Shown here one piece after another: positions 1 through 7,370 of a stretch of 64,000 bases of DNA (positions are counted from its first letter, which is position 1; every line of letters starts with the position of its first letter). Below the pieces are notes generated by a model. That model saw only the letters and a list, made by a program, of their open reading frames with translations. It searched no databases and was not told where the DNA came from. Source of the stretch: Streptomyces sp. NBC_00425 (GTDB lineage: Bacteria > Actinomycetota > Actinomycetes > Streptomycetales > Streptomycetaceae); assembly GCF_036030735.1 (NCBI RefSeq), contig NZ_CP107928.1, positions 4,526,001 to 4,590,000 on the forward strand, given 5' to 3'. The translations under genes were made by a program, and so were the position numbers.

Positions 1-1008
1 CGCGCAGACGATGTTGCCCGCCCAGTTCGGCTGCACCTCGAAGTACTCGCCGTCGTCGACGATCTCCTCGATCACCTTCAGGATGTCGTAGGCCTGGCTG
101 GCCGACGACGGGACGAGGTCGAGCAGGGCGTCGTTCCTGCGGTCCACCGGGTCCGTGCAGGGGACGACCGGGGGCAGGGCCCGGTTGTTGGCGGGCAGCA
201 GCGACAGCAGGTACCGGACGTCGGCGATGCAGGCGTACTCGTCGTCGTAGACGAACGAGGAGACGCCGGAGACGCCGGCGTGGACGTCCGCCCCACCGAG
301 GCCGTTCATGCTGATGTGCTCGCCGGTGACGGCCTGGACCACGTCCGGGCCGGTGATGAACATCTGTGCCACGTCACGGACCATGAACACGAAGTCGGTC
401 AGCGCGGGCGAGTAGGCGGCCCCGCCCGCGCACGGTCCGAGGATCACGCTGATCTGCGGGATGACGCCGGACGCCTGGGCGTTGCGGCGGAAGATCCCGC
501 CGTAGCCGGCGAGCGCCGTGACGCCTTCCTGGATACGGGCCCCCGCCCCGTCGCACAGGCTGACCAGCGGGGCGCCGGCGGCGAGGGCCATGTCCATCAG
601 CTTGTGGATCTTCGCGGCGTGCGCCTCGCCCAGGGCGCCGCCGAACATCCGGAAGTCGTGCGCGTAGGCGAAGACCTTCTGTCCGTGGACCAGTCCCCAG
701 CCGACGACGACCCCGTCGGTGTGGGGGCGTTTGCTCGCCAGTCCGAAGGCGGTCGCCCGGTGCTTGCGGAACGCCTCGATCTCGACGAACGTCCCCTCGT
801 CGAAGAGCAGCTCGATGCGCTCCCTGACGGTGAGTTTGCCCTTGGCGCGCTGGGCTGCGGTCGCCTCGACGCTCGGTCCCTCGCGGATGACCGCCTTGAG
901 CCGGGCGAGCTCCTCGGTGCGGGTCCGCAGGTCGTTGCGTTGGACGGCCTCCTCGAGGTCGTCCGGGAGTATCGCGCTCCCGGCCGACTCGGCGACTGAC
1001 GTCAGCAT
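1..1008 (-). CDS. Acyl-CoA carboxylase carboxyltransferase beta subunit (partial, 3' end off the left edge)
   Basis: The frame from ATG at 1008 stays open for 336 codons to the left edge, so the C-terminus is missing. The translation has the carboxyltransferase signature of propionyl/acetyl-CoA carboxylase beta chains: LTVRERIELLFDEGTFVE near residue 60, GGALGEAHAAKIHKLMDMA, LCDGAGARIQEGV, and the oxyanion-hole glycines of GPCAGGAAYSPALTDF. Such subunits carboxylate acetyl- or propionyl-CoA with a biotinylated partner, and they recur in type II PKS clusters as a malonyl-CoA supply. It is the third gene of a KS-alpha/KS-beta/carboxylase run on the minus strand, 53 bp after KS-beta. The family is clear. 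Acetyl- versus propionyl-CoA preference cannot be read here. Confidence 0.9.
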   Translation of the reverse strand, partial: MLTSVAESAGSAILPDDLEEAVQRNDLRTRTEELARLKAVIREGPSVEATAAQRAKGKLTVRERIELLFDEGTFVEIEAFRKHRATAFGLASKRPHTDGVVVGWGLVHGQKVFAYAHDFRMFGGALGEAHAAKIHKLMDMALAAGAPLVSLCDGAGARIQEGVTALAGYGGIFRRNAQASGVIPQISVILGPCAGGAAYSPALTDFVFMVRDVAQMFITGPDVVQAVTGEHISMNGLGGADVHAGVSGVSSFVYDDEYACIADVRYLLSLLPANNRALPPVVPCTDPVDRRNDALLDLVPSSASQAYDILKVIEEIVDDGEYFEVQPNWAGNIVCA

Positions 1009-1061
1009 GAATGCCCTTTCGTTGCGACATGTCGATGACGATGACGGACGGCTGCTGCCGC

Positions 1062-2279
1062 TCAGCGGAGCTGGCGCACCACCATCGCCGAGTTGAAGCC
1101 GCCGTGCCCGCGGGCGACGATCAGCGCCGACCGGATCGGGCCCTGCCGCGGCTCGCCGACCACGAGGTCCATCTCGTACTCGGGCACGGCCTCCCGGACG
1201 CCGACGGCGGGCGGGATGGCGCTCCAGAACATCGACAGCAGCGCCGTCGCGACATCGAGGGAGGCGCCGCCGGCGAACAGCCGTCCGGTCATGGTCTTGG
1301 GAGCGGCGACCGGGACGCCGTGCGGCCCGAAGACCTCCTTGAGGGCCTCCGCCTCCACCTGGTCCAGTTCGGCCTCGCCCACCGCGTCGGCGAAGACGAC
1401 GTCGATGTCCGCGGCGTCCATGCCGGCGTCGCCCAGCGCCATCTCGATGGCCCGCTGCAGACCCGGCGGGCGGCCGGGGGTGCCCGGGTCGAAGGTGGAG
1501 GCGTAACCGGCGATCTCGCCGAAGACGGTGGTGCCGATCCGCTTCTTCGCGCTCTCCGGCGTCTCCAGCACCATGATCGCGCCGCCCTCGCCGGGCACAT
1601 AGCCGCCCGCCCGCTCGTCGAAGGGCAGGTAGGCGCGCTGCGGGTCGGAGCTGCGGCTGATCCGGCCGGTGGCCTGGTGGGCGACCCAGGCCCACGGGCA
1701 CAGCGTGCTGTCGATGCCGCCGGTGAGCATCAGGTTGGCGCCGTCCCGCAACTGCCGCCGGGCGTGGCCGATCGCGTCGATCCCGCCGGCCTGCTCGCTG
1801 ATCACCACGGCGCCGGGTCCGTGCATCTTGTGCCGGATGGATATCTGGCCCGTGTTGACCGCGTAGAACCACGCGAACGACTGGTAGGCGCTGACGTACT
1901 CCGGGCCCTGGTGGTGCAGCTTGGCCAGCTCGCGCTGGCCGAACTCGTAACCGCCGCCGGAGGCCGCCGTGACCACGCCCATCTCGTCGGTCGGGACGTC
2001 GCCGCCTCGCACCCCGGCCTGGCGCAGCGCCCAGTCCGTCGCCACCAGCGACAACCGGGTGATGTGGTCGGACTGCGGCAGGATCCGGTCCTGCAGATGC
2101 CGGTCGGGCACGAAGTCGGGTATCTCACCGCCGAGTTTGCAGCGGTACTTCGAGATGTCGAACTTGGTGACCCGCCGGATGCCGGACTGGCCGGCCATCA
2201 GCGCCCGCCAGTACGACGTCGGACCCAGCCCGTTGGGCGCCGCGATGCCGATTCCGGTCACCACTGCTCGCCTGGTCAT
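1062..2279 (-). CDS. Type II PKS ketosynthase beta subunit (chain length factor)
   Basis: A 405-residue protein of ketosynthase fold in which the active-site Cys is replaced by Gln163 (VVISEQAGGIDA). This is the hallmark of chain length factors, which pair with KS-alpha and set the number of malonyl extensions. The start is ATG at 2279, which overlaps the KS-alpha stop by 4 bp (ATGA), so the two subunits are translationally coupled. An upstream in-frame start would extend into KS-alpha with a non-homologous Arg/Pro-rich stretch and was rejected. The N-terminal MTRRAVVTGIGIAAPNG and the glycine-rich GGYVPGEGGAIMVLE are typical. Chain length cannot be predicted reliably by eye. Confidence 0.96.
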   Translation of the reverse strand: MTRRAVVTGIGIAAPNGLGPTSYWRALMAGQSGIRRVTKFDISKYRCKLGGEIPDFVPDRHLQDRILPQSDHITRLSLVATDWALRQAGVRGGDVPTDEMGVVTAASGGGYEFGQRELAKLHHQGPEYVSAYQSFAWFYAVNTGQISIRHKMHGPGAVVISEQAGGIDAIGHARRQLRDGANLMLTGGIDSTLCPWAWVAHQATGRISRSSDPQRAYLPFDERAGGYVPGEGGAIMVLETPESAKKRIGTTVFGEIAGYASTFDPGTPGRPPGLQRAIEMALGDAGMDAADIDVVFADAVGEAELDQVEAEALKEVFGPHGVPVAAPKTMTGRLFAGGASLDVATALLSMFWSAIPPAVGVREAVPEYEMDLVVGEPRQGPIRSALIVARGHGGFNSAMVVRQLR

Positions 2280-3544
2280 CGCTTCGCTCCTCGTACGTTT
2301 CGCAGGATCATCGCGCTCTGGAAGCCGCCGAAGCCGCTGCCGACGGTCAGCACGGTGTTGAGCCGCTTCTCGCGGGCCACGTTGGGCACGTAGTCCAGGT
2401 CGCACAGCGGGTCGGGTTCGTTGAGGTTGGCCGTCGGCGGGATCAGTCCCTCGCGCATGGCGAGCAGGCAGCCGGCGATCTCCAGCGAGCCGATCGCGCC
2501 GAGCGAGTGACCGATCATCGACTTGAAGCCGCTGATCGGCGTGGTGAAGGCGTCCTCGCCGAGGCTGCGCTTGAAGGCGCCCGTCTCGTGCAGGTCGTTC
2601 TGCTTGGTGCCCGAGCCGTGCGCGTTGATGTAGTCGATGTAGGGGGGCAGAATGCGCGCCTCGTCCATCGCCACCTCGATGGCCGAGGCCATGTCCTTGC
2701 CCTCGGACTCGAGACCGGTCATGTGGTACGCGTTGCAGCGCGAGGCGTACCCGGCGATCTCCCCGTAGATGTGCGCGCCGCGGGCCCGTGCGTGCTCGAG
2801 CTCCTCGACGACGACGATCGCGCAGCCCTCGGCCAGCACCAGGCCGTCGCGGGTCTTGTCGAAGGGGCGGCAGGCGTGCTCGGGGTCGTCGTTGCGGGTG
2901 GAGCTCGCGCGGAGCACGTCGAAGCAGACCACCGTGATCGGCGACAGCGGAGCCTCCGTGCCTCCGCTGACGACGACGTCGGCGCTGCCCTCCTCGATCA
3001 GCCGGGCCGCGTAGCCCACCGAGTCGATGCCGGAGGTGCAGCCGGTGGAGACCAGGGTGACCGGTCCCTCCGCGCCGGTCTGCGTGGCGAGTTCCGCCGC
3101 CATCGAGCTGGGGTTCACGTAGTCGTACAGATGGGGGACGGTGTAGCCCTGGTCGACCTCCCAGAGCCGGCCGCCGTCGCTGCCGATGGTGAACTCACGC
3201 TCCAGACTGGTGGTGCAGCCGACGGCGGAGCCGAGGGCGACGCCGACCCGGGTGGGGTCCATGACGTCGAACTGCAGGCCCGCGTCCGCGACGGCTTCCC
3301 GGCCCGCGACCACGGCGAACTGCGCGGCCCGGTCGAGGCGTCGCACGTCCTGCGGGGTGAGCCCCGACTTCAGCGGGTGGAAGTCGACCTCGCCCGCGAT
3401 GCGGGAACGGAAGGCCGAGGGATCGAAGTGGGAGATCGCCCTGGTCGCCGTCCTGCCCTCGGCAAGTAGGCTCCAATATTCCTTGACACCTATGGCACCT
3501 GGCGAAATGACGCCGAGCCCGGTGATCACAGCGCGACGGGACAC
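2276..3544 (-). CDS. Type II PKS ketosynthase alpha subunit
   Basis: A 422-residue beta-ketoacyl synthase that condenses malonyl-ACP units to make the poly-beta-ketone. Catalytic Cys169 lies in VSTGCTSGID, and the two active-site His are in NAHGSGTKQND and GHSLGAIGS. It starts at GTG 3544, preceded by AGGAGG with good spacing. It heads the KS-alpha, KS-beta, carboxylase operon. Upstream, at 3582-3613, there is a SARP-type repeat pair with an 8-bp gap to a -10-like hexamer, so the pathway SARP probably activates it directly. The ACP that should complete the minimal PKS is not adjacent but at 27512-27760. Confidence 0.97.
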   Translation of the reverse strand: MSRRAVITGLGVISPGAIGVKEYWSLLAEGRTATRAISHFDPSAFRSRIAGEVDFHPLKSGLTPQDVRRLDRAAQFAVVAGREAVADAGLQFDVMDPTRVGVALGSAVGCTTSLEREFTIGSDGGRLWEVDQGYTVPHLYDYVNPSSMAAELATQTGAEGPVTLVSTGCTSGIDSVGYAARLIEEGSADVVVSGGTEAPLSPITVVCFDVLRASSTRNDDPEHACRPFDKTRDGLVLAEGCAIVVVEELEHARARGAHIYGEIAGYASRCNAYHMTGLESEGKDMASAIEVAMDEARILPPYIDYINAHGSGTKQNDLHETGAFKRSLGEDAFTTPISGFKSMIGHSLGAIGSLEIAGCLLAMREGLIPPTANLNEPDPLCDLDYVPNVAREKRLNTVLTVGSGFGGFQSAMILRNVRGAKR

Positions 3545-3581
3545 CGATGGCCTCCTGGATCAATGCAGGTTGGTTTGTACG

Positions 3582-3613
3582 AGAATGCGGCGTCTGGCTC
3601 GTGACTGACTCGA
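3582..3613 (-). promoter_or_regulatory. Probable SARP-activated promoter of KS-alpha operon
   Basis: Read on the minus strand, TCGAGTC (3613-3607), 4 nt, then ACGAGCC (3602-3596) form a 7+4 bp direct repeat of 11-bp period. Eight nucleotides follow before CATTCT (3587-3582), a -10-like hexamer. SARP activators such as ActII-ORF4 and DnrI are known to bind TCGAG-type heptamers with 11- or 22-bp periodicity, ending 8 bp from the -10. The predicted leader is about 30 nt and includes the AGGAGG of KS-alpha. Assignment to the SARP at 29941-30744 is inference. Confidence 0.6.
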
Positions 3614-3616
3614 CAA

Positions 3617-4273
3617 TCACCGCACCGGCACGGCGGACACCTCGCGGGCCCGCTTCTCGGCCGCCTGGTGCGCCTGCGCCAGCGACTGCTCGGCGAGCGG
3701 CACGAGCGCGGCCATCGCGGGCACCCGGGGGGCCAGCGAGAGCTGGGCGGCGATGATCTCGACGTCCAGGCCGAGACCGGTGCCGAACACGGTCTGCAGG
3801 TACGGGCCGCAGTGGTTGGCCTTCTCCATGGGAGCGCCCGGGCTGTAGCCGCCGCCGTAGCTGGCGACGACGGTCGCGGGACGGCCGGCCAGCGGGCCGG
3901 GGCTGCCGTCGAAGGTGATCGTGCGGTCGTTGACCAGCACCTGGTCGAGCCACGCCTTGAGCGTGGAGGGGATCGACCAGTTGTACATCGGGGTGCTCAC
4001 CAGCAGCGTGTCGGCGGCCAGCAGCTCCTCGACGAGCTCGTCGCGCAGCAGCATGGCGGCGCGCTGGTGACCGTCGTGCGCGGCCGGCGGGACGAACCCC
4101 GCGGTGACGCCCGCCTCGGTCAGCGGCGGCACGGGCACGGCGCCCAGATCCCGGTAGGTGACGACACCGTCCGGGTTCTCCTTCTGCCACGCCCGGCGGA
4201 AGGTCTTGGCCAGTTCCCGGGAGACCGAGCCCCGGGACATGGCGGAGGAGTCGATGTGCAGCAGGTGCGGCAT
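3617..4273 (-). CDS. FMN-dependent NADH-azoreductase/quinone reductase-like flavoprotein
   Basis: A 218-residue flavodoxin-fold protein of the AzoR/NAD(P)H quinone reductase family, which reduces quinones or azo compounds with FMN. Visible features are the N-terminal LLHIDSSAMSRGSVSREL phosphate-binding loop, PMYNWSIPSTLKAWLDQV (typical of AzoR) and SYGGGYSPG. ATG at 4273 is chosen because a GGGAGA ribosome-binding site precedes it and homologues begin at this MPHLLHID. An upstream in-frame start adds 15 unconserved residues. It lies 72 bp upstream of KS-alpha on the same strand. A role in adjusting the redox state of a quinone intermediate is plausible but inferred. Confidence 0.85.
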   Translation of the reverse strand: MPHLLHIDSSAMSRGSVSRELAKTFRRAWQKENPDGVVTYRDLGAVPVPPLTEAGVTAGFVPPAAHDGHQRAAMLLRDELVEELLAADTLLVSTPMYNWSIPSTLKAWLDQVLVNDRTITFDGSPGPLAGRPATVVASYGGGYSPGAPMEKANHCGPYLQTVFGTGLGLDVEIIAAQLSLAPRVPAMAALVPLAEQSLAQAHQAAEKRAREVSAVPVR

Positions 4274-4321
4274 GGCTGTCTCCCGAAAGTCTGCGGATGG
4301 TGGCAGGGGTCCGTTCACGCC

Positions 4322-4364
4322 ACGGTCGGTCAGCCCGCTCGTGTCACGGCGGACCCCGCCTCAA
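4322..4364 (-). promoter_or_regulatory. Possible SARP-type promoter of the azoreductase gene
   Basis: On the minus strand TTGAGGC (4364-4358) and ACGAGCG (4342-4336) are spaced exactly 22 bp start to start. Eight nucleotides then lead to GACCGT (4327-4322) as a poor -10 candidate. The geometry matches SARP promoters, but the hexamer is weak, so this is a lower-confidence member of the set. Confidence 0.35.
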
Positions 4365-4440
4365 GCGGCCCCCGCGCCCCGGCACGCGTCAGGGGCGGGA
4401 CGCCCACGGCGTTCCCACCCCTGTTGCTCCGCTGCGATCC

Positions 4441-4466
4441 GGCCGTCCCGCAGATCCGGGACGGCC
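4441..4466 (-). terminator. Stem-loop terminator after the O-methyltransferase gene
   Basis: GGCCGTCCCG (4441-4450) pairs perfectly with CGGGACGGCC (4457-4466) across a 6-nt loop. It lies about 45 bp beyond the stop of the minus-strand methyltransferase. There is no T-run, as is common for Streptomyces terminators. Confidence 0.5.
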
Positions 4467-4510
4467 CAAAGACCCCGGACACACGCCCGACGCCCCGGTG
4501 CCGCGCTCTC

Positions 4511-5554
4511 CTACGGGACGAGCGCGGTCAGCAGCACCGACTGGTCGCCCTCGATGCTCCGCGCGCCCTGGTAGTCGAGGCCGGCCTGCTCGAACAGCGC
4601 CGCGAACTGGTCGACGCTGCGCCGCTTCCCGCCGCCCATGAGGACCATCAGCAGGTCGACGGCGGTGCAGATCTCCTCGAACGGGCTGTCGCCGCCCAGC
4701 AGCATGTCGACGACGACCACCCGGGCGCCGGAGGCCGCGGCCCGCGCGGTGTTGCGCAGGATGGCGACGACCGTGTCGTCGTCCCACATGTACATCATGT
4801 GCTTGTACAGATAGGTGTCCGCTCCGCCGGGCACGGACTCGCGGCAGTCCCCGGCGAGCAGTTCGGCGCGTGCGGCCAGCGCGCCGCCGGCCCGCAGCCG
4901 TTCGTCGACGCCCGGCAGCACCTGCTCCAGCTCGAGCAGCACCCCGTGGATGTCGGGATACGCCTCCATCAGCTGCAGCAGCAGCTGTCCCTGGCCGCCG
5001 CCCACGTCCATGACCGTCTCGCCGGGACGCGGGGCGAGCGCCGCCACCAGCGCCGGGGCGTTGTTGAGCAGGATGGTGTTGGCGGTCATCGCCCGGTTGA
5101 AGATCGCGCCGGCCTCGGGGTCGTCGTTGACGAAGTAGCTCTGCGCCTGGGTGCCGAAGACCTTGGGGAAGGCGGCCTCACCGGTGCGCACGGCGTCCGC
5201 GGTGTGGTGCAGCACCGCGACCGGCACGTGCAGCCACCCGAAGCGGATGACGTCCGGGGCGCCCCAGGTGGAGTCCTGACGGATCATCCGCGACAGCTCG
5301 GTGTGCCGGAACCGGCCGTCCTCGAGGGCCTCGAAGAATCCGTGGCAGGACAGCGCGCGCAACAGCCGGCCGAGCGCGTCCGGGTCCGCGTCGACGGCCT
5401 TCGCCAGCTCGTCGGCGCCGAGCGGCTCGTCGTCCAGCGCGTCGGCCACCTTCAGGTCGACGGCGGCCTGGACGAACTGCAGGGCGGCGAAGCCCATGCC
5501 GATCCGGTACAGCTTCACCCGGGCTTCGAGGGAGGGAAGTGCGGGAGTGGTCAT
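4511..5554 (-). CDS. SAM-dependent O-methyltransferase (DnrK/TcmN-type family)
   Basis: A 347-residue two-domain methyltransferase of the plant-like O-methyltransferase family common in aromatic polyketide clusters. Residues 1-100 form the winged-helix dimerisation domain (ALQFVQAAVDLKVADAL, LGRLLRALSCHGFF). The C-terminal Rossmann domain carries the SAM motif ETVMDVGGGQGQLLLQL and an acidic region LLAGDCRESVPGGADTYLYKHMMYMWDDD, where a catalytic His would be expected. Its role is probably methylation of a phenolic or sugar hydroxyl of the product. It starts at ATG 5554, 70 bp downstream of the NTF2-like gene on the same strand. A near-SARP repeat (CCGAGCC-N4-ACGACCG, 5623-5606) lies in that gap but lacks a good -10. 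Confidence 0.9.
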   Translation of the reverse strand: MTTPALPSLEARVKLYRIGMGFAALQFVQAAVDLKVADALDDEPLGADELAKAVDADPDALGRLLRALSCHGFFEALEDGRFRHTELSRMIRQDSTWGAPDVIRFGWLHVPVAVLHHTADAVRTGEAAFPKVFGTQAQSYFVNDDPEAGAIFNRAMTANTILLNNAPALVAALAPRPGETVMDVGGGQGQLLLQLMEAYPDIHGVLLELEQVLPGVDERLRAGGALAARAELLAGDCRESVPGGADTYLYKHMMYMWDDDTVVAILRNTARAAASGARVVVVDMLLGGDSPFEEICTAVDLLMVLMGGGKRRSVDQFAALFEQAGLDYQGARSIEGDQSVLLTALVP

Positions 5555-5624
5555 GGCTCTCTTTGCTCCAATCGTGCCGGTCGTGCCGGGCAGCGCCGGT
5601 CATACCGGTCGTGGGGGGCTCGGG

Positions 5625-6119
5625 TCAGCCGTGCTGTGCCGCGAGCCGGGCGTAGTAGCGGCCGGGGTCGGGCACGTCGTGGCGGATGACCCGGGACCTG
5701 GCGCGCAGCCCCTCCCCGGTGCGCACCAGCTCGTCGGTGACGACGCAGCTCGGCTCGAACGTCACGTCGCCGTTCTCGTCGGTGACGCTGACCAGACAGG
5801 TGGCCGTGACCCGGGTCGAGCCGTCCGGCTGCGGCTCGGCCCGGCGGTTCTCGAACCAGTGCCGGATGGTGCTGGTCCCGTAGCGGGAGATGTTCGCGCG
5901 CACGCCCTCCAGCAGTGCGGGGCGGCTGCGCAGCTGCCAGGCGCCCTCGTAGCCGAAGAAGCAGTCCTCGGTGAAGGTCTGCACGAAGGCCTCGAAATCG
6001 CGCCCCTCCAGCAGCGGCATCTGGTGGGCGTAGTAGGCGGCGATCTCCGAGGAGAGATCCGTGTGCTGCTCGGTGTGCTGGCCGGTGTGCTGCTCCGAGT
6101 GCTGCAGCGTCTGCGACAC
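5625..6119 (-). CDS. NTF2/SnoaL-like protein with N-terminal QH repeat
   Basis: A 164-residue protein of the NTF2-like (SnoaL-like) fold: EIAAYYAHQMPLLEGRDFEAF, a FTEDCFFGYEG core, and a hydrophobic beta-strand region ending TYHLA-like in homologues. Members of this fold act in aromatic polyketide pathways as cyclases, epimerases or hydroxylases, or bind small ligands. The specific role is unknown. GTG at 6119 is chosen because AAAGGGG precedes it. The longer in-frame ORF upstream is Arg/Pro-rich antisense-like sequence. Residues 5-19 are a short tandem QHSEQHTGQHTEQHT, which is unusual for the family. It is divergent from the MDR gene at 6355. Confidence 0.75.
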   Translation of the reverse strand: MSQTLQHSEQHTGQHTEQHTDLSSEIAAYYAHQMPLLEGRDFEAFVQTFTEDCFFGYEGAWQLRSRPALLEGVRANISRYGTSTIRHWFENRRAEPQPDGSTRVTATCLVSVTDENGDVTFEPSCVVTDELVRTGEGLRARSRVIRHDVPDPGRYYARLAAQHG

Positions 6120-6354
6120 GGTGCACCCCTTTCGACGGTCCGGTGGTTCGCGGGAACCGCACCGTGCACCCCGCCGATCCAGAGCGACTGGAGCGTCGGT
6201 GAAACGCCGGCGCCGAGGCCCCGCCTCGTCGATCACGGCTCTGGGCGGGCCGCGGGCCCCGGACGCTCCAGCCGGGCGCGACCTCCCTTCGAGACCGCTC
6301 CCCCACCCTCGGCACAGCACGATCTCTCGATCCCTCGCACAAGGAGCTGACGAC
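6120..6354. promoter_or_regulatory. Divergent promoter region with a spaced 10-bp inverted repeat
   Basis: This 235-bp region separates the NTF2-like gene (minus) from the MDR-glycosylase-monooxygenase operon (plus). It contains CTGGAGCGTC at 6188-6197 and its exact reverse complement GACGCTCCAG at 6262-6271. Such widely spaced arms could be two operator half-sites for a dimeric regulator. No convincing SARP heptamer pair was found here. AAGGAG before 6355 is the ribosome-binding site of the plus-strand operon. Confidence 0.4.
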
Positions 6355-7368
6355 ATGTCCGACGGGACGCCGACGAAGAGCCAGGAGGTGCGGCTCGTCT
6401 CCTACCCGGACGGCGAGCTCTCCCTCGACCACTTCGAGGTCGCCGTGACGGAGCTGGCCGAGCCGGAGCCGGGTCAGGTGGTGGTCCGCAACGACTGGAT
6501 GTCCCTCGGCACGGTCTACCGCGACCAGATGCAGTCCTCGCTGGACATCCCGATCCCCGTGTTCCAGCTGGGCCAGCCCATGTGGGGCCGGACGGTCGGC
6601 ACCGTGGTGAAGTCCGCCAGCCCCGACCTGGCCGTGGGCGACCTCGTCGAGCACTTCAGCGGCTGGCGCGACCATGTCGTGGGCTACGCCGGGCAGTTCT
6701 TCAAGCGGGACCCCGAACTGCTGCCCGGCAGCGAGTACTTCCTCTCCAACGGACCCACGGCCTGGCGTGGTCTCGCCGAGATCGCCAAGGTGCGCGAGGG
6801 CGACGTGGTGTTCGTCTCCGGCGCCACCTCCGGCGTCGGCTGCCTCGCCGCCCACATCGCCAAGGCGCTCGGCGCGGCCAAGGTCATCGGCAGCACCGGC
6901 TCCCCGCAGAAGATCGACTTCCTGGTCCGGGAAGCCGGCTACGACGCGGCGTTCGACTACCACGACGGCCCCGTGGTCGACCGGCTGCGTGAGCTCGCCC
7001 CCGACGGGATCACCGTCTTCTTCGACAACGTCGGCGGCGAGCAGTTCGAGGCCGCGGTGCAGGCGGCCGCCCCCGGCGCCCGCTTCGCGCTCTGCGGCTC
7101 GCTGGCCGCACAGCACGGCGAGGACGCCCGCCCCCGGCTGGACCTCACGAGCCTCATCCCGCGCGAGCTGTCCTTCCAGGGCTTCGCCACCCTGCACACC
7201 CCGCAGCAGATCGAGGACTGGAACACGCAGTTCGGCGCGTGGCTCGCCGAGGGCCGGATCTCCTTCCCGCACACCGTGGTGGAGGGCGGCGTCGCCGCGC
7301 TGCCGCAGGCCATGATCGATCTGCTGAAGGGCCGGCTCTCCGGCACCGCGCTGGTGAGGTTGTCCTGA
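6355..7368 (+). CDS. Zinc-independent MDR-family NADP-dependent oxidoreductase
   Basis: A 337-residue medium-chain dehydrogenase/reductase of the zinc-less branch (leukotriene B4 dehydrogenase/curcumin reductase type). The nucleotide-binding motif is VFVSGATSGVGCLAAHIAK near residue 155, followed by AKVIGSTGS, and FFDNVGGEQFEAAV is diagnostic of this branch. Family members reduce activated double bonds of enones using NADPH, so it could reduce an enone in the aglycone or sugar. It starts at ATG 6355 after AAGGAG. It leads a three-gene operon, with only 2 bp to the next start. Confidence 0.88.
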   Translation: MSDGTPTKSQEVRLVSYPDGELSLDHFEVAVTELAEPEPGQVVVRNDWMSLGTVYRDQMQSSLDIPIPVFQLGQPMWGRTVGTVVKSASPDLAVGDLVEHFSGWRDHVVGYAGQFFKRDPELLPGSEYFLSNGPTAWRGLAEIAKVREGDVVFVSGATSGVGCLAAHIAKALGAAKVIGSTGSPQKIDFLVREAGYDAAFDYHDGPVVDRLRELAPDGITVFFDNVGGEQFEAAVQAAAPGARFALCGSLAAQHGEDARPRLDLTSLIPRELSFQGFATLHTPQQIEDWNTQFGAWLAEGRISFPHTVVEGGVAALPQAMIDLLKGRLSGTALVRLS

Positions 7369-7370
7369 CC

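Noticed and set aside
280..999. Long plus-strand ORF opposite the carboxylase gene
   Set aside because: Its codon boundaries coincide with the minus-strand gene and the translation lacks any family motif. It is a high-GC antisense shadow.
3668..5689. 673-codon plus-strand ORF across the azoreductase and methyltransferase genes
   Set aside because: It spans two well-supported minus-strand genes and their intergenic terminator, and no conserved motifs or ribosome-binding site were seen.
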